Source: Dehalococcoidia bacterium (GTDB lineage: Bacteria; Chloroflexota; Dehalococcoidia; Dehalococcoidales; JAUVZE01). Taken from it: DNA of 14,425 bases. Location of the stretch: the NCBI GenBank assembly GCA_030602665.1, contig JAUVZE010000012.1:1-14425 (forward strand), written 5' to 3'. The translations under genes were made by a program, and so were the position numbers. Numbering within the stretch: position 1 is the stretch's first letter; each line of letters starts with the position of its first letter. Positions 7,572 through 13,807 of this stretch are shown here, piece after piece. Below the pieces are notes generated by a model that searched no databases, was not told where the DNA came from, and saw nothing but the letters and a program-made list of their open reading frames with translations.

Positions 7572-7838
7572 TTATTCATTAGAATTACCGTTTTCCCACT
7601 CTGAATTTACCCAGGTTATGACGAACTTTGACTCAATTTCACCACTCAATGTTAACATAAAATGATTTAGCGGCCAATTCAACGCACAGATTGCTTTAGG
7701 ACCGTGTACAGGGAAATCTAAACCTTTCTCGTGAACTGCCAATGCTAGTGCATTATCACTGGTTTCTTTAGCCGCTTCTAATACCTCCGAGAAAGAACCA
7801 AATCCTTCTTTATTTCTATCTGCTGGATTACACTGCTC
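7572..7838 (-). pseudogene. Startless 88-codon open frame, unrecognised gene remnant
   Basis: The 318-bp gap between the second DapA-type gene and the racemase-like gene holds an uninterrupted minus-strand frame. It runs from just after an out-of-frame TAG at 7839-7841 (inside the end of the DapA-type gene) to TAA at 7572-7574. The conceptual 88 residues look protein-like: an acidic amphipathic stretch (FGSFSEVLEAAKETSDNALA), then a hydrophobic part with several Trp (LNWPLNHF, ITWVNSEWENG). There is no ATG or GTG near the beginning, only internal TTG codons and one late ATG, and no ribosome-binding site. It is therefore best read as the C-terminal remnant of a lost gene. I do not recognise the family. 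Chance openness cannot be excluded. Confidence 0.4.
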
Positions 7839-8718
7839 CTAAATTCTCAAGGAGATTACGGATCCCCCTCTTTTTTTCTTCGGAAACTGGAAGCAGGGGC
7901 TTCCGGCATCTACCCACAGGGTCGCCCACTATTTCACAGGCGGCTTTTATATTTGGAAGCCATACCTTTGGAGCTTCAAACAGTGCGGCAAGGGGTACAT
8001 ATTTGTACCACAGTTCTCTAGCAGCCCTTATATCATTCTCCTTCACAATAAGGTTATATAGCTTTTTCACTACCCTTGGAACAACATTTGCACCGCCTGA
8101 TACGCACCCCGCAGCACCCAATACAAAACCCTGGAATATAAGATCATCGACTCCGGTAAATATATTTATCTTATCCCCGCATGCTTCTTTGATAATCTGC
8201 ATACGCCGAGTGTCAACGCATTCTTTTAAATAATTAACCTTACCCTCTTTTACTAACCTAATTATGATATCTGGCACAAGGTCGTTTCCACTCGTGTCAG
8301 TATTGTTGTAAGGCATGATGGGGATGTTTACAGACTCTGCTACTTTCTTAAAATGTTGGTATAATGCTTCATCGGTTTGTGCTCCATAATATGGACTCAC
8401 TATCATTAGTCCATCTGCCCCTGCATCCTCAGCAAATTTACACCATCTTATGGTTTCCTTCGTTGAAGGTGCCATTCCTCCTGCGAGTACTGGCACTCTT
8501 CCATTCACATGCTCTATCACGAGTTTTATAAGGGTTTTTCTTTCCTCCTCTGATAGTGATGCGAATTCTCCTGTACTACCACCAACGATAACCCCATCGA
8601 CTCCTTCCTCTATTACCCTATCTGCATGAGCTCTCAATCTCTCTTCGTCTAAAGACTCATCCTCTTTAAAAGGGGTAACGAGCACCGCATATATTCCTTC
8701 AAATTTCTTATTTATCAT
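7828..8718 (-). CDS. Second DapA-family lyase/deaminase
   Basis: A second, clearly diverged DapA-family TIM-barrel enzyme, 296 residues. The active-site elements are GGSTGEFASL (Ser48-Thr49), Tyr137 in MPYNNT and the Schiff-base Lys165 in NYLKECVDTRR. The two paralogues differ in the residues after the catalytic Tyr (NNT here, SWP in the other), which line the substrate pocket, so they probably act on different substrates. Start ATG 8718 has only a weak AGAG-type ribosome-binding site. The sequence immediately upstream is a truncated transposase whose stop overlaps this ATG, so the original promoter region has probably been replaced. Candidate roles are 2-keto-3-deoxy-acid aldolase/dehydratase (partner of the IlvD-like enzyme) or pyrroline-hydroxycarboxylate deaminase. 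I cannot choose from sequence alone. Confidence 0.85.
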   Translation of the reverse strand: MINKKFEGIYAVLVTPFKEDESLDEERLRAHADRVIEEGVDGVIVGGSTGEFASLSEEERKTLIKLVIEHVNGRVPVLAGGMAPSTKETIRWCKFAEDAGADGLMIVSPYYGAQTDEALYQHFKKVAESVNIPIMPYNNTDTSGNDLVPDIIIRLVKEGKVNYLKECVDTRRMQIIKEACGDKINIFTGVDDLIFQGFVLGAAGCVSGGANVVPRVVKKLYNLIVKENDIRAARELWYKYVPLAALFEAPKVWLPNIKAACEIVGDPVGRCRKPLLPVSEEKKRGIRNLLENLGAV

Positions 8719-8918
8719 GTATCATCTCTAATCAGTTTATTTTCAGTTACCTTGTAAAACTCTTCAGTATGGGTCCTTTGGGCTCTCTCCACATAGCCAT
8801 TGAGTTTAGGTGAGCGTGGTGGTAAGACCACCAATTTTATGCCTCTCCTGTGGCACTCCTTCCCAAAGGCATCTTGAAATTCTGTTCCCCTGTCTGCGCA
8901 CATAGTTCTAGTTTCTTT
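8715..8918 (-). mobile_element. Truncated DDE transposase remnant (integrase-core type)
   Basis: About 67 codons of an integrase-core (rve-type) transposase like those of IS3/IS481 elements. The open stretch contains ADRGTEF with the second catalytic Asp, the LPPRSPKLNGYVERAQRTH segment with the catalytic Glu, and a D-x34-E spacing, ending EEFY and a short unrelated tail. The first Asp region and the C-terminal DNA-binding tail are missing, and an in-frame TAG at about 8919-8921 closes the upstream side. An ATG at 8903 exists, but a functional 62-residue protein is very unlikely. It lies between the TRAP large permease gene and the second DapA-type gene, marking a past insertion and deletion. 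I see no terminal inverted repeats. Confidence 0.75.
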
Positions 8919-8926
8919 GCTCTAAA

Positions 8927-10321
8927 TTACCGTGTCCCCAGCCATAAGTTAGGCAGGAAAAGACTTACCTGCGGGATATAAGTGGTCAGTATCAAGACAA
9001 TTAGCTGTCCAAAGAGTAGAAGATAAAGGACTGTTTTAACATATCTATTTGGCGGAAACAACTTTACCGGGACATTCCCGACGCCAGCGGCAAGGTAGAG
9101 ATTCGGTGCCACTGGTGGGGTAAGATTTCCCAATCCCGTATTCACACCCACAATCGCCCCAAAATGAAAGGGGTTAATCCCAAAATGGTTAGCCACCGGG
9201 AGTAAGATGACGCCCGCTAGAATACAGCACGACATATCATCCATAATCATGCCCATAAGAAGTAAGAGGACGTTTACCGACAACAAGAACAGACCCGGGG
9301 TAGGGATTGCAGTTGTAAGAACTCGCAATATCATTGCCGGTATGCCGGCGAAAATAAATGCCCGGCTTAGGGCGAACATGAAGAAACATATAGTGCCTAT
9401 GGCACCGATAGGCTTAGCCGCCTCTAAAAAGCCCCTCGCCAAATCATTCAAACCAGTCCCAAACAGTGAGATTGATTTCCGGATAATCGCTGACACTGCA
9501 CTGGCTACCAGCTTATATAGCATAATCCAAACTACTGCTACCACAGCAGCTTCTGTTGGAGTAAAAATGCCGCTGTAAATTCCGCCCAAAATAATGGCCG
9601 GTAGTACCAGAACTGGCCAAGCTGCTCCCGCTTTGCCCCATACTTCCCTCCTCCCGCCACTGGTTAATTCCTTCTTTGTATCACTGGTTACCGGTGGTTG
9701 CTCAACACGAGTGAGCCCCCCTCTCCTGGTAAGGAAAAAATTTAACCCGATAAAAAAGATGGCACTAAGTAACCCAGGTATTGCCGTGGCTAAGAACAAA
9801 AGGGGTATGCTTAGATGGCCAGCTACGCCGAATACTATCATGCTCAAGCTGGGTGGGATGAGCATTGCGACAAGGGAAGCACAGGCTACTAAACCCGTGG
9901 TATATTCTTTGTGGTAACCATATTTAGCCCCTTCTGGAATCACCAGTGGACCTATGGCACCAATTGTCGCTGAAGCACTTCCGGTTATAGCACCAAAAAC
10001 AGCAACAAATGATACCAGTGCTCCTCCGAAGGCAGCTCTTGCCTTCCCCAAAATGATGTACAGGAAGTCAAAAAGCCTGGAAGTTAGCGAGGTAGTCAGC
10101 ATTAGGGAGCCAACCATCATATACAGGGGAAGCGCCAGAAAGGCAAACCCTTGCAGCATCTTAAAAGAATCTGGCACTAGCCGGGTTATGTAATCGACAT
10201 CCCCAATCATAACCATAAAGATAAGGCAGCCAATGCCAAAAATATAACCTATTGGGACTCCGCTTGCAATGCCTAGAAGCGTAAAGCCTACAACTAAGCC
10301 CATGCTCAACTCAAGGCTCAT
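8927..10321 (-). CDS. dctM: TRAP transporter large permease subunit DctM
   Basis: Large membrane subunit (464 residues) of a tripartite ATP-independent periplasmic transporter, which imports organic acids using an ion gradient. Many hydrophobic segments cover the whole length. Recognisable DctM-family blocks are the LALPLYMMVGSLM region near residues 61-73, GAITGSASATIGAIGPLVIPEGAKYGY in the first half, and GNLTPPVAPNLYLAAG near the C-terminus. It is slightly longer than the usual 425-430 residues because of a polar loop around 198-230 rich in Arg, Lys, Ser and Thr. Its ATG (10321) overlaps the stop of the DctQ gene as ATGA, so the two are coupled. The substrate is not visible here; the neighbours suggest a cyclic imino acid or hydroxy acid. 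Confidence 0.93.
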   Translation of the reverse strand: MSLELSMGLVVGFTLLGIASGVPIGYIFGIGCLIFMVMIGDVDYITRLVPDSFKMLQGFAFLALPLYMMVGSLMLTTSLTSRLFDFLYIILGKARAAFGGALVSFVAVFGAITGSASATIGAIGPLVIPEGAKYGYHKEYTTGLVACASLVAMLIPPSLSMIVFGVAGHLSIPLLFLATAIPGLLSAIFFIGLNFFLTRRGGLTRVEQPPVTSDTKKELTSGGRREVWGKAGAAWPVLVLPAIILGGIYSGIFTPTEAAVVAVVWIMLYKLVASAVSAIIRKSISLFGTGLNDLARGFLEAAKPIGAIGTICFFMFALSRAFIFAGIPAMILRVLTTAIPTPGLFLLSVNVLLLLMGMIMDDMSCCILAGVILLPVANHFGINPFHFGAIVGVNTGLGNLTPPVAPNLYLAAGVGNVPVKLFPPNRYVKTVLYLLLFGQLIVLILTTYIPQVSLFLPNLWLGTR

Positions 10322-10824
10322 TGAGAACCCCTTTGTCTCGCCAGGCGAAAGGCTCCTAGCTTGGCTACTGCTTCACGAGTTAAGTAGACTGTGTTCAGCA
10401 CTAAGCCCAAAAAAGCGCCTGAGACACTCAAAATCCAGGGAAGTCGAAGACCACCACTAATCACCTTTGCCTCAACGACCCACACGCAATAGAGATAACA
10501 AAGATAACCAAAAACAAGGCTAACACTGAGGCAGACAAAGGGGTAAACCACTTCCATTATGTCCCGAATTGACTGCCTTGTTATTGGCAGCCCACCGCTG
10601 ATATGAAAGCCCCTCTGGGTTGCCAACGCTATCGCCAAAAACCACAGCCACAACACCGCCATGATGGCAATCTCTTCCATGCCGAGCAGGGGGTGCTGAA
10701 AAACATAGCGGAGGATAACCTGGATAAATATAGTTGAAATTACCACCAGTGAGCTAACAATAACTCCCCACTGGTTAACCCTAACAATCCACTTCAGCAT
10801 CGCAGAAGGGGTTATCCTCCGCAT
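10318..10824 (-). CDS. dctQ: TRAP transporter small permease subunit DctQ
   Basis: Small membrane subunit of the TRAP transporter, 168 residues with four predicted hydrophobic segments. The first is a stretch near residues 17-35; the second includes the conserved LLGMEEIAIMAVLWLWFLAIA block near 46-66; there are two more in the second half. The HPLLGMEEI motif is typical of the family. It follows dctP by 44 bp and overlaps dctM by four bases, the canonical P-Q-M order. The start ATG 10824 has a GAGG about 10 nt upstream. Confidence 0.9.
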   Translation of the reverse strand: MRRITPSAMLKWIVRVNQWGVIVSSLVVISTIFIQVILRYVFQHPLLGMEEIAIMAVLWLWFLAIALATQRGFHISGGLPITRQSIRDIMEVVYPFVCLSVSLVFGYLCYLYCVWVVEAKVISGGLRLPWILSVSGAFLGLVLNTVYLTREAVAKLGAFRLARQRGSQ

Positions 10825-10868
10825 TAATACTTGTTCCTCTCTGAGAAGGCTTTACCATGCAATATTGG

Positions 10869-11981
10869 TTACTTTAGTGGTACAGCAATGGTCTTCGCGT
10901 AGTCTATTATCTCCTTGCCCAGTGTTTTCTCCAGCTCGGGCCATACCTTCTCGCGAATTACCCTTAGATTAGCCATGTGCTGTTCTAGTGTTAGCTCAAT
11001 GATTTCCTCATATCCCCACTCAGAAACCGTTTTTGCTTTACAGCTCAAAGTTATATCCTTTCCTATCTCCCAACCCTTTGCCACAGCGGCTTCACCAGCT
11101 TTTATAAGTATCGCCTGGTCCTCTTCGCTGAGGGTATCCCATACCCTAAGGCTCATTGCTACAGGCTGCTTTTCCACGCGATACCAGTAGTCATAAACGT
11201 ACTTGGTGATTCCAGTGAATATTGGCAAATCCATATAGGCGGGTCCACAAGCCACATCTATAACACCAGTAATTAGCCCGGTGGGGAGCTCAGACCAAGG
11301 CATGGGACAAGCTATAAAGCCCAGTGCGTCCACTGTAAGCTCATCTGACTTCATCACCATACACCGGGATTTCAAGCCTAAAGGTGCAACTCCCTCAGGA
11401 GTCGGGGTAAACTTGATATTAGCGATGCATAGATTTTGGCCAACCGGGAAGAGCCCAAACATCATCCACCCTACGTCTTTTCCAACTGCCTTACACATGT
11501 CTATAAAACCCGGCTTAAAAGCAACCTCAGTTGCCGTGTCCCAATCAAACGACAGGGCAGGGATGTTGACCACGTCAAGACGAGCGCTAAGAGTGGTAGC
11601 TACGGTGCCTATGTAAAAATCAACAAGGCCCATCGCGCATTGTTCCTGCAACCACAGATAATCTCCCAATAGCTCACCCGGGTAATGCTTAATGACAAAC
11701 CTTCCATCGGAAAGCTGCTCAGCCTGCTTAATAAACTCCTCGCCTACTATATATGGTATTGACTCAGGGTCGGCATGATACTGAGCAAGTCTCCACTCGT
11801 AGGTAGCCGGTGCAGGCGTTGGGGTTGGAGTTGGTGTCGGGGTTGGAGTTGGAGTTGGAGTTGGAGTTGGGGTTGGCGTCGGCGTAGGAGTTGGAGCTGG
11901 ACAGCCTGCTACTAACGGTAGTACCAGCACCAAGGCCAGGCAGACACTCCCAATTAAGATCGATAGTTTTTTCCTTGTCAT
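10869..11981 (-). CDS. dctP: TRAP transporter substrate-binding lipoprotein DctP with Thr-Pro linker
   Basis: Extracytoplasmic solute receptor of the TRAP system, 370 residues. It starts with a lipoprotein signal peptide: a basic MTRKK, a hydrophobic core, and lipobox V-A-G-Cys27. A linker of 13 Thr-Pro repeats follows (about residues 31-56), then the DctP domain from about residue 61. Arg206 in GLKSRCM is at the position of the arginine that binds the substrate carboxylate in characterised DctP proteins. The PAxxxLPIF-like and WDxLSEEDQAI segments near the end also fit. Membrane anchoring rather than a free periplasmic receptor suits a monoderm or atypical envelope, in line with Chloroflexota, though that is inference. 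Start ATG 11981 has AAGGGG 6 nt upstream. It is the first gene of the minus-strand block. Confidence 0.93.
   Translation of the reverse strand: MTRKKLSILIGSVCLALVLVLPLVAGCPAPTPTPTPTPTPTPTPTPTPTPTPTPTPAPATYEWRLAQYHADPESIPYIVGEEFIKQAEQLSDGRFVIKHYPGELLGDYLWLQEQCAMGLVDFYIGTVATTLSARLDVVNIPALSFDWDTATEVAFKPGFIDMCKAVGKDVGWMMFGLFPVGQNLCIANIKFTPTPEGVAPLGLKSRCMVMKSDELTVDALGFIACPMPWSELPTGLITGVIDVACGPAYMDLPIFTGITKYVYDYWYRVEKQPVAMSLRVWDTLSEEDQAILIKAGEAAVAKGWEIGKDITLSCKAKTVSEWGYEEIIELTLEQHMANLRVIREKVWPELEKTLGKEIIDYAKTIAVPLK
11815..11898. repeat. 6-bp tandem repeat encoding the Thr-Pro linker
   Basis: Fourteen imperfect hexamers, most reading GGAGTT or GGGGTT on the plus strand, encode the Thr-Pro linker of DctP. 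Third-position differences between units show it is not a freshly expanded tract, but it could still vary in unit number between strains without breaking the frame. Confidence 0.9.
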
Positions 11982-12389
11982 TTCAATCCCCTTATTTTTA
12001 TTTTAGTCATCCGGGTATCCAATCTACTTCATTTCTCACCCCCTTCTGGGTCTCGCTGCTTACTTTTCACAATCTCCTTGGCCTTCCTGAGCCGCTCTTA
12101 GTCAAAGTCTCACGGTTTTTTCAACCAGTATCAAAGCTCTCATTGACATTTTAGTCTGCTATTTATCTGTGTTGATTAGTAAGCGGGATGCCACTTGCCC
12201 GATTATGCCCAAGGCTGCAACGGGAGGGGCACCAACCCCAATCTTTGCCTGATTCTCCCCTGGCAGAGCCCGCCATTAACCCCCTTTTTCTGCCTCGCTT
12301 TTTATGCGATAGTCTAACTTCATTCATTAAGAATTTTGCTTATTGGGGTTCTACAAATAGATAAATATACTCAACAATTTGTGATTTTT
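11982..12389 (-). other. Long untranslated leader region upstream of dctP
   Basis: About 400 bp between the predicted minus-strand promoter and dctP, with no gene supported on either strand. The stretch at about 12180-12300 is GC-rich compared with the AT-rich flanks and has short complementary runs, for example GGGG-caccaa-CCCC at about 12225-12238. An 11-codon minus-strand frame (12010-11978) ends in a TGA overlapping the ATG of dctP. I recognise no known riboswitch or attenuator, so treat this as a candidate structured leader only. Confidence 0.35.
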
Positions 12390-12418
12390 AGTCTAACACT
12401 ATGTGTAATTTTTGTCAA
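12390..12418 (-). promoter_or_regulatory. Predicted promoter for the TRAP/catabolic block
   Basis: On the minus strand TTGACA (plus 12413-12418) and TAGACT (plus 12390-12395) are separated by exactly 17 bases: a perfect -35 box and a four-of-six match to the -10 box. Transcription would start near 12383 and read into dctP. It is the mirror of the regulator promoter 40 bp away. Confidence 0.5.
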
Positions 12419-12462
12419 TACCTCCTAACCTTTTATTTAAGTATTATCTCAATTATTGACAA
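12412..12462. promoter_or_regulatory. Candidate operator: 9-bp inverted repeat spanning both -35 boxes
   Basis: TTGTCAATA at 12412-12420 and its exact reverse complement TATTGACAA at 12454-12462 face each other across 33 bp. Each arm contains the -35 box of one of the two divergent promoters. A dimeric GntR/FCD regulator bound here could control both directions at once. The symmetry may merely reflect two consensus -35 boxes, although the identity extends three bases beyond the hexamers. Confidence 0.4.
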
Positions 12463-12484
12463 TATCACTGATATTTATTAAAAT
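12456..12484 (+). promoter_or_regulatory. Predicted promoter for the GntR regulator
   Basis: TTGACA at 12456-12461 and TAAAAT at 12479-12484 with a 17-base spacer. The predicted transcription start is about 12491, leaving a very short leader that contains just the AAGGAGG site and the ATG at 12509. This agrees with choosing 12509, not 12491, as the translation start. Confidence 0.6.
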
Positions 12485-12508
12485 TTTAGAATGCTAAGGA
12501 GGATGCAA

Positions 12509-13210
12509 ATGAATAAACATATTAGTATACCAAATATTGAACCAAACATTCCGCTAGTAGAACCCAAAACTACTCTTGCTAACCGTGTTTTTGATGAGAT
12601 AAAGCGGGATATCGTTACTGGGAAACTACGACCCAATCAACGTTTAGTTGAATCAGGAATTGCTAACAAGCTGGGTGTAAGCAGAACGCCCGTCCGAGAG
12701 GCTCTCAAGAGACTTGAAATGTCAGGGTATGTAAGGATAACCGCAAATAATGGACTAGCTGTTACTGAACATACAGCTGAAGAGATGCAAAATCTATTCG
12801 ATATCCGTGAAGCGCTGGAAACCAAGGCTATAAAACTGGCTTGTGAGCGCGCAACGAAAGAACAAATAGACAAGGCCGTGTCTTACTATAACCAAATGGT
12901 TGAGGCGGTTATGAATCGTAAATATGATGAGTATATAGAGTTACACAGTCAGTTCCATGAAGCTTTATATTCCCCTTGCGGAAATGAGCAATTATTATCG
13001 CTTATTCAAACGTTTCGATACCAATTCTTCAATCAGCGGTTAACTCGATTGTATACTCGAGTGTTTAACAACACACTGGATACGCGTTCTCAAATAAAGA
13101 AGCATAGAAAAATACTTGAAGCATTATGCGACCGAAATGCGAATAGGGCCGAGAAGGCTTTAATCCGACATCTGAGAACCACCTTGAAATTAGCAGTGCA
13201 ATTATATTAA
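12509..13210 (+). CDS. GntR family transcriptional regulator, FCD (FadR-like) subfamily
   Basis: DNA-binding regulator of 233 residues, transcribed divergently from the transporter and catabolic genes and so the likely local regulator of them. The N-terminal winged helix spans about residues 22-88, with LGVSRTPVREALKRLE (55-70) as the recognition region. The all-helical FCD ligand domain spans about 92-225. Likely metal-site residues are His150 (FHEAL), His199 (KKHRKI) and His221 (IRHL). The position that is usually Asp, four residues before the first of these, is His146. The frame opens at ATG 12491, but AAGGAGG at 12496-12502 is ideally spaced (6 nt) for ATG 12509, and the predicted transcription start coincides with 12491. 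GntR/FCD proteins are known to control hydroxyproline and sugar-acid catabolism; the ligand here is unknown. Confidence 0.92.
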   Translation: MNKHISIPNIEPNIPLVEPKTTLANRVFDEIKRDIVTGKLRPNQRLVESGIANKLGVSRTPVREALKRLEMSGYVRITANNGLAVTEHTAEEMQNLFDIREALETKAIKLACERATKEQIDKAVSYYNQMVEAVMNRKYDEYIELHSQFHEALYSPCGNEQLLSLIQTFRYQFFNQRLTRLYTRVFNNTLDTRSQIKKHRKILEALCDRNANRAEKALIRHLRTTLKLAVQLY

Positions 13211-13245
13211 GAAACACAAAAACGTTTAAACAAGGGAAAGAAGTA

Positions 13246-13670
13246 ATGATACCGCCTGAAATTAGACCTGCAAAACCTCTTATTTATACTGCAAAAGGCC
13301 ATTTACTAAGACAGGCACTTATGGGCGTTGACATAGCAGTCTCTAAGTCTAATCTAAATATTCTGAAGCCACTGGCAGCTAAGGTTACATAAATAGCGGC
13401 ACGGCCGATTCAAGATACAAAACGAGACTTGTGGTACCAGCATAATGCTCTTAAACCTACTAGCCCCCTTATTTCCATTATACACCATTAGCTTATCCAA
13501 AACTCCGAGGTGAATTATATTTCAGCTGGTATGGAGGACTAATTCCTGCACATTTTGACGCTTTGTTCAAATTTGTAGAAGAAGCCGATTTATCTCTAAT
13601 TCTGGGTATTGACAAAGTCTTAGGACAGGACTATACTCAAGCTCCAAACTATAAAACGACCTTAGAATAA
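13246..13670 (+). pseudogene. Possible decayed gene, unrecognised
   Basis: Downstream of the regulator, an ATG at 13246 preceded by a purine-rich GGGAAAG opens a 48-codon frame (begins MIPPEIRPAKP) ending at TAA 13390. The same frame then stays open for about 20 more codons. From the CCCCC run at 13464-13468 the neighbouring frame is open for 69 codons to TAA 13668-13670 (it includes ELYFSWYGGLIPAHFDALF). One in-frame stop plus one slip in a C homopolymer would restore a protein of about 140 residues. I do not recognise a family. It could be a disabled gene once co-transcribed with the regulator, or chance open frames. Confidence 0.35.
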
Positions 13671-13687
13671 AATATCGGTTAGGTAAG

Positions 13688-13807
13688 ATGATGTGGGTAA
13701 CAGGGGCACTGGAACCGCTAACCAATACGGCGGTGGCTGGTGCCCTAGTTGGTTATGTTCAGAGTCGCGAAGGTGGTCAACAGGAGGCACAGGGTGAGGC
13801 AATGTAG
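13688..13807 (+). CDS. Small hypothetical ORF overlapping the LRR lipoprotein start
   Basis: A 39-codon frame beginning with tandem ATGs (MMWVTGALEPLTN) and ending at TAG 13805-13807, overlapping the GTG start of the following gene by 14 bases in another frame. The upstream site (AGGTAAG) touches the ATG and is a poor ribosome-binding site. It might be a translational-coupling leader or the tail of a lost gene. No family is recognised and it may not be translated. Confidence 0.22.
   Translation: MMWVTGALEPLTNTAVAGALVGYVQSREGGQQEAQGEAM

Noticed and set aside
9207..9578. 123-codon plus-strand open frame
   Set aside because: Antisense to the hydrophobic DctM gene; such shadows are common there.
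11815..11898. Tandem repeat considered as a CRISPR or origin iteron array
   Set aside because: It is a coding hexamer repeat in frame with dctP and has no spacers.
11978..12010. 11-codon minus-strand frame whose TGA overlaps the dctP ATG
   Set aside because: Too short and without a clear ribosome-binding site to call as a leader peptide; mentioned only within the leader region.
11891..12154. 87-codon plus-strand open frame spanning the dctP start
   Set aside because: No ribosome-binding site or recognisable family; overlaps the signal-peptide region of dctP antisense.
12180..12300. GC-rich island considered as a tRNA or known riboswitch
   Set aside because: No cloverleaf, T-loop or recognisable riboswitch core could be traced.
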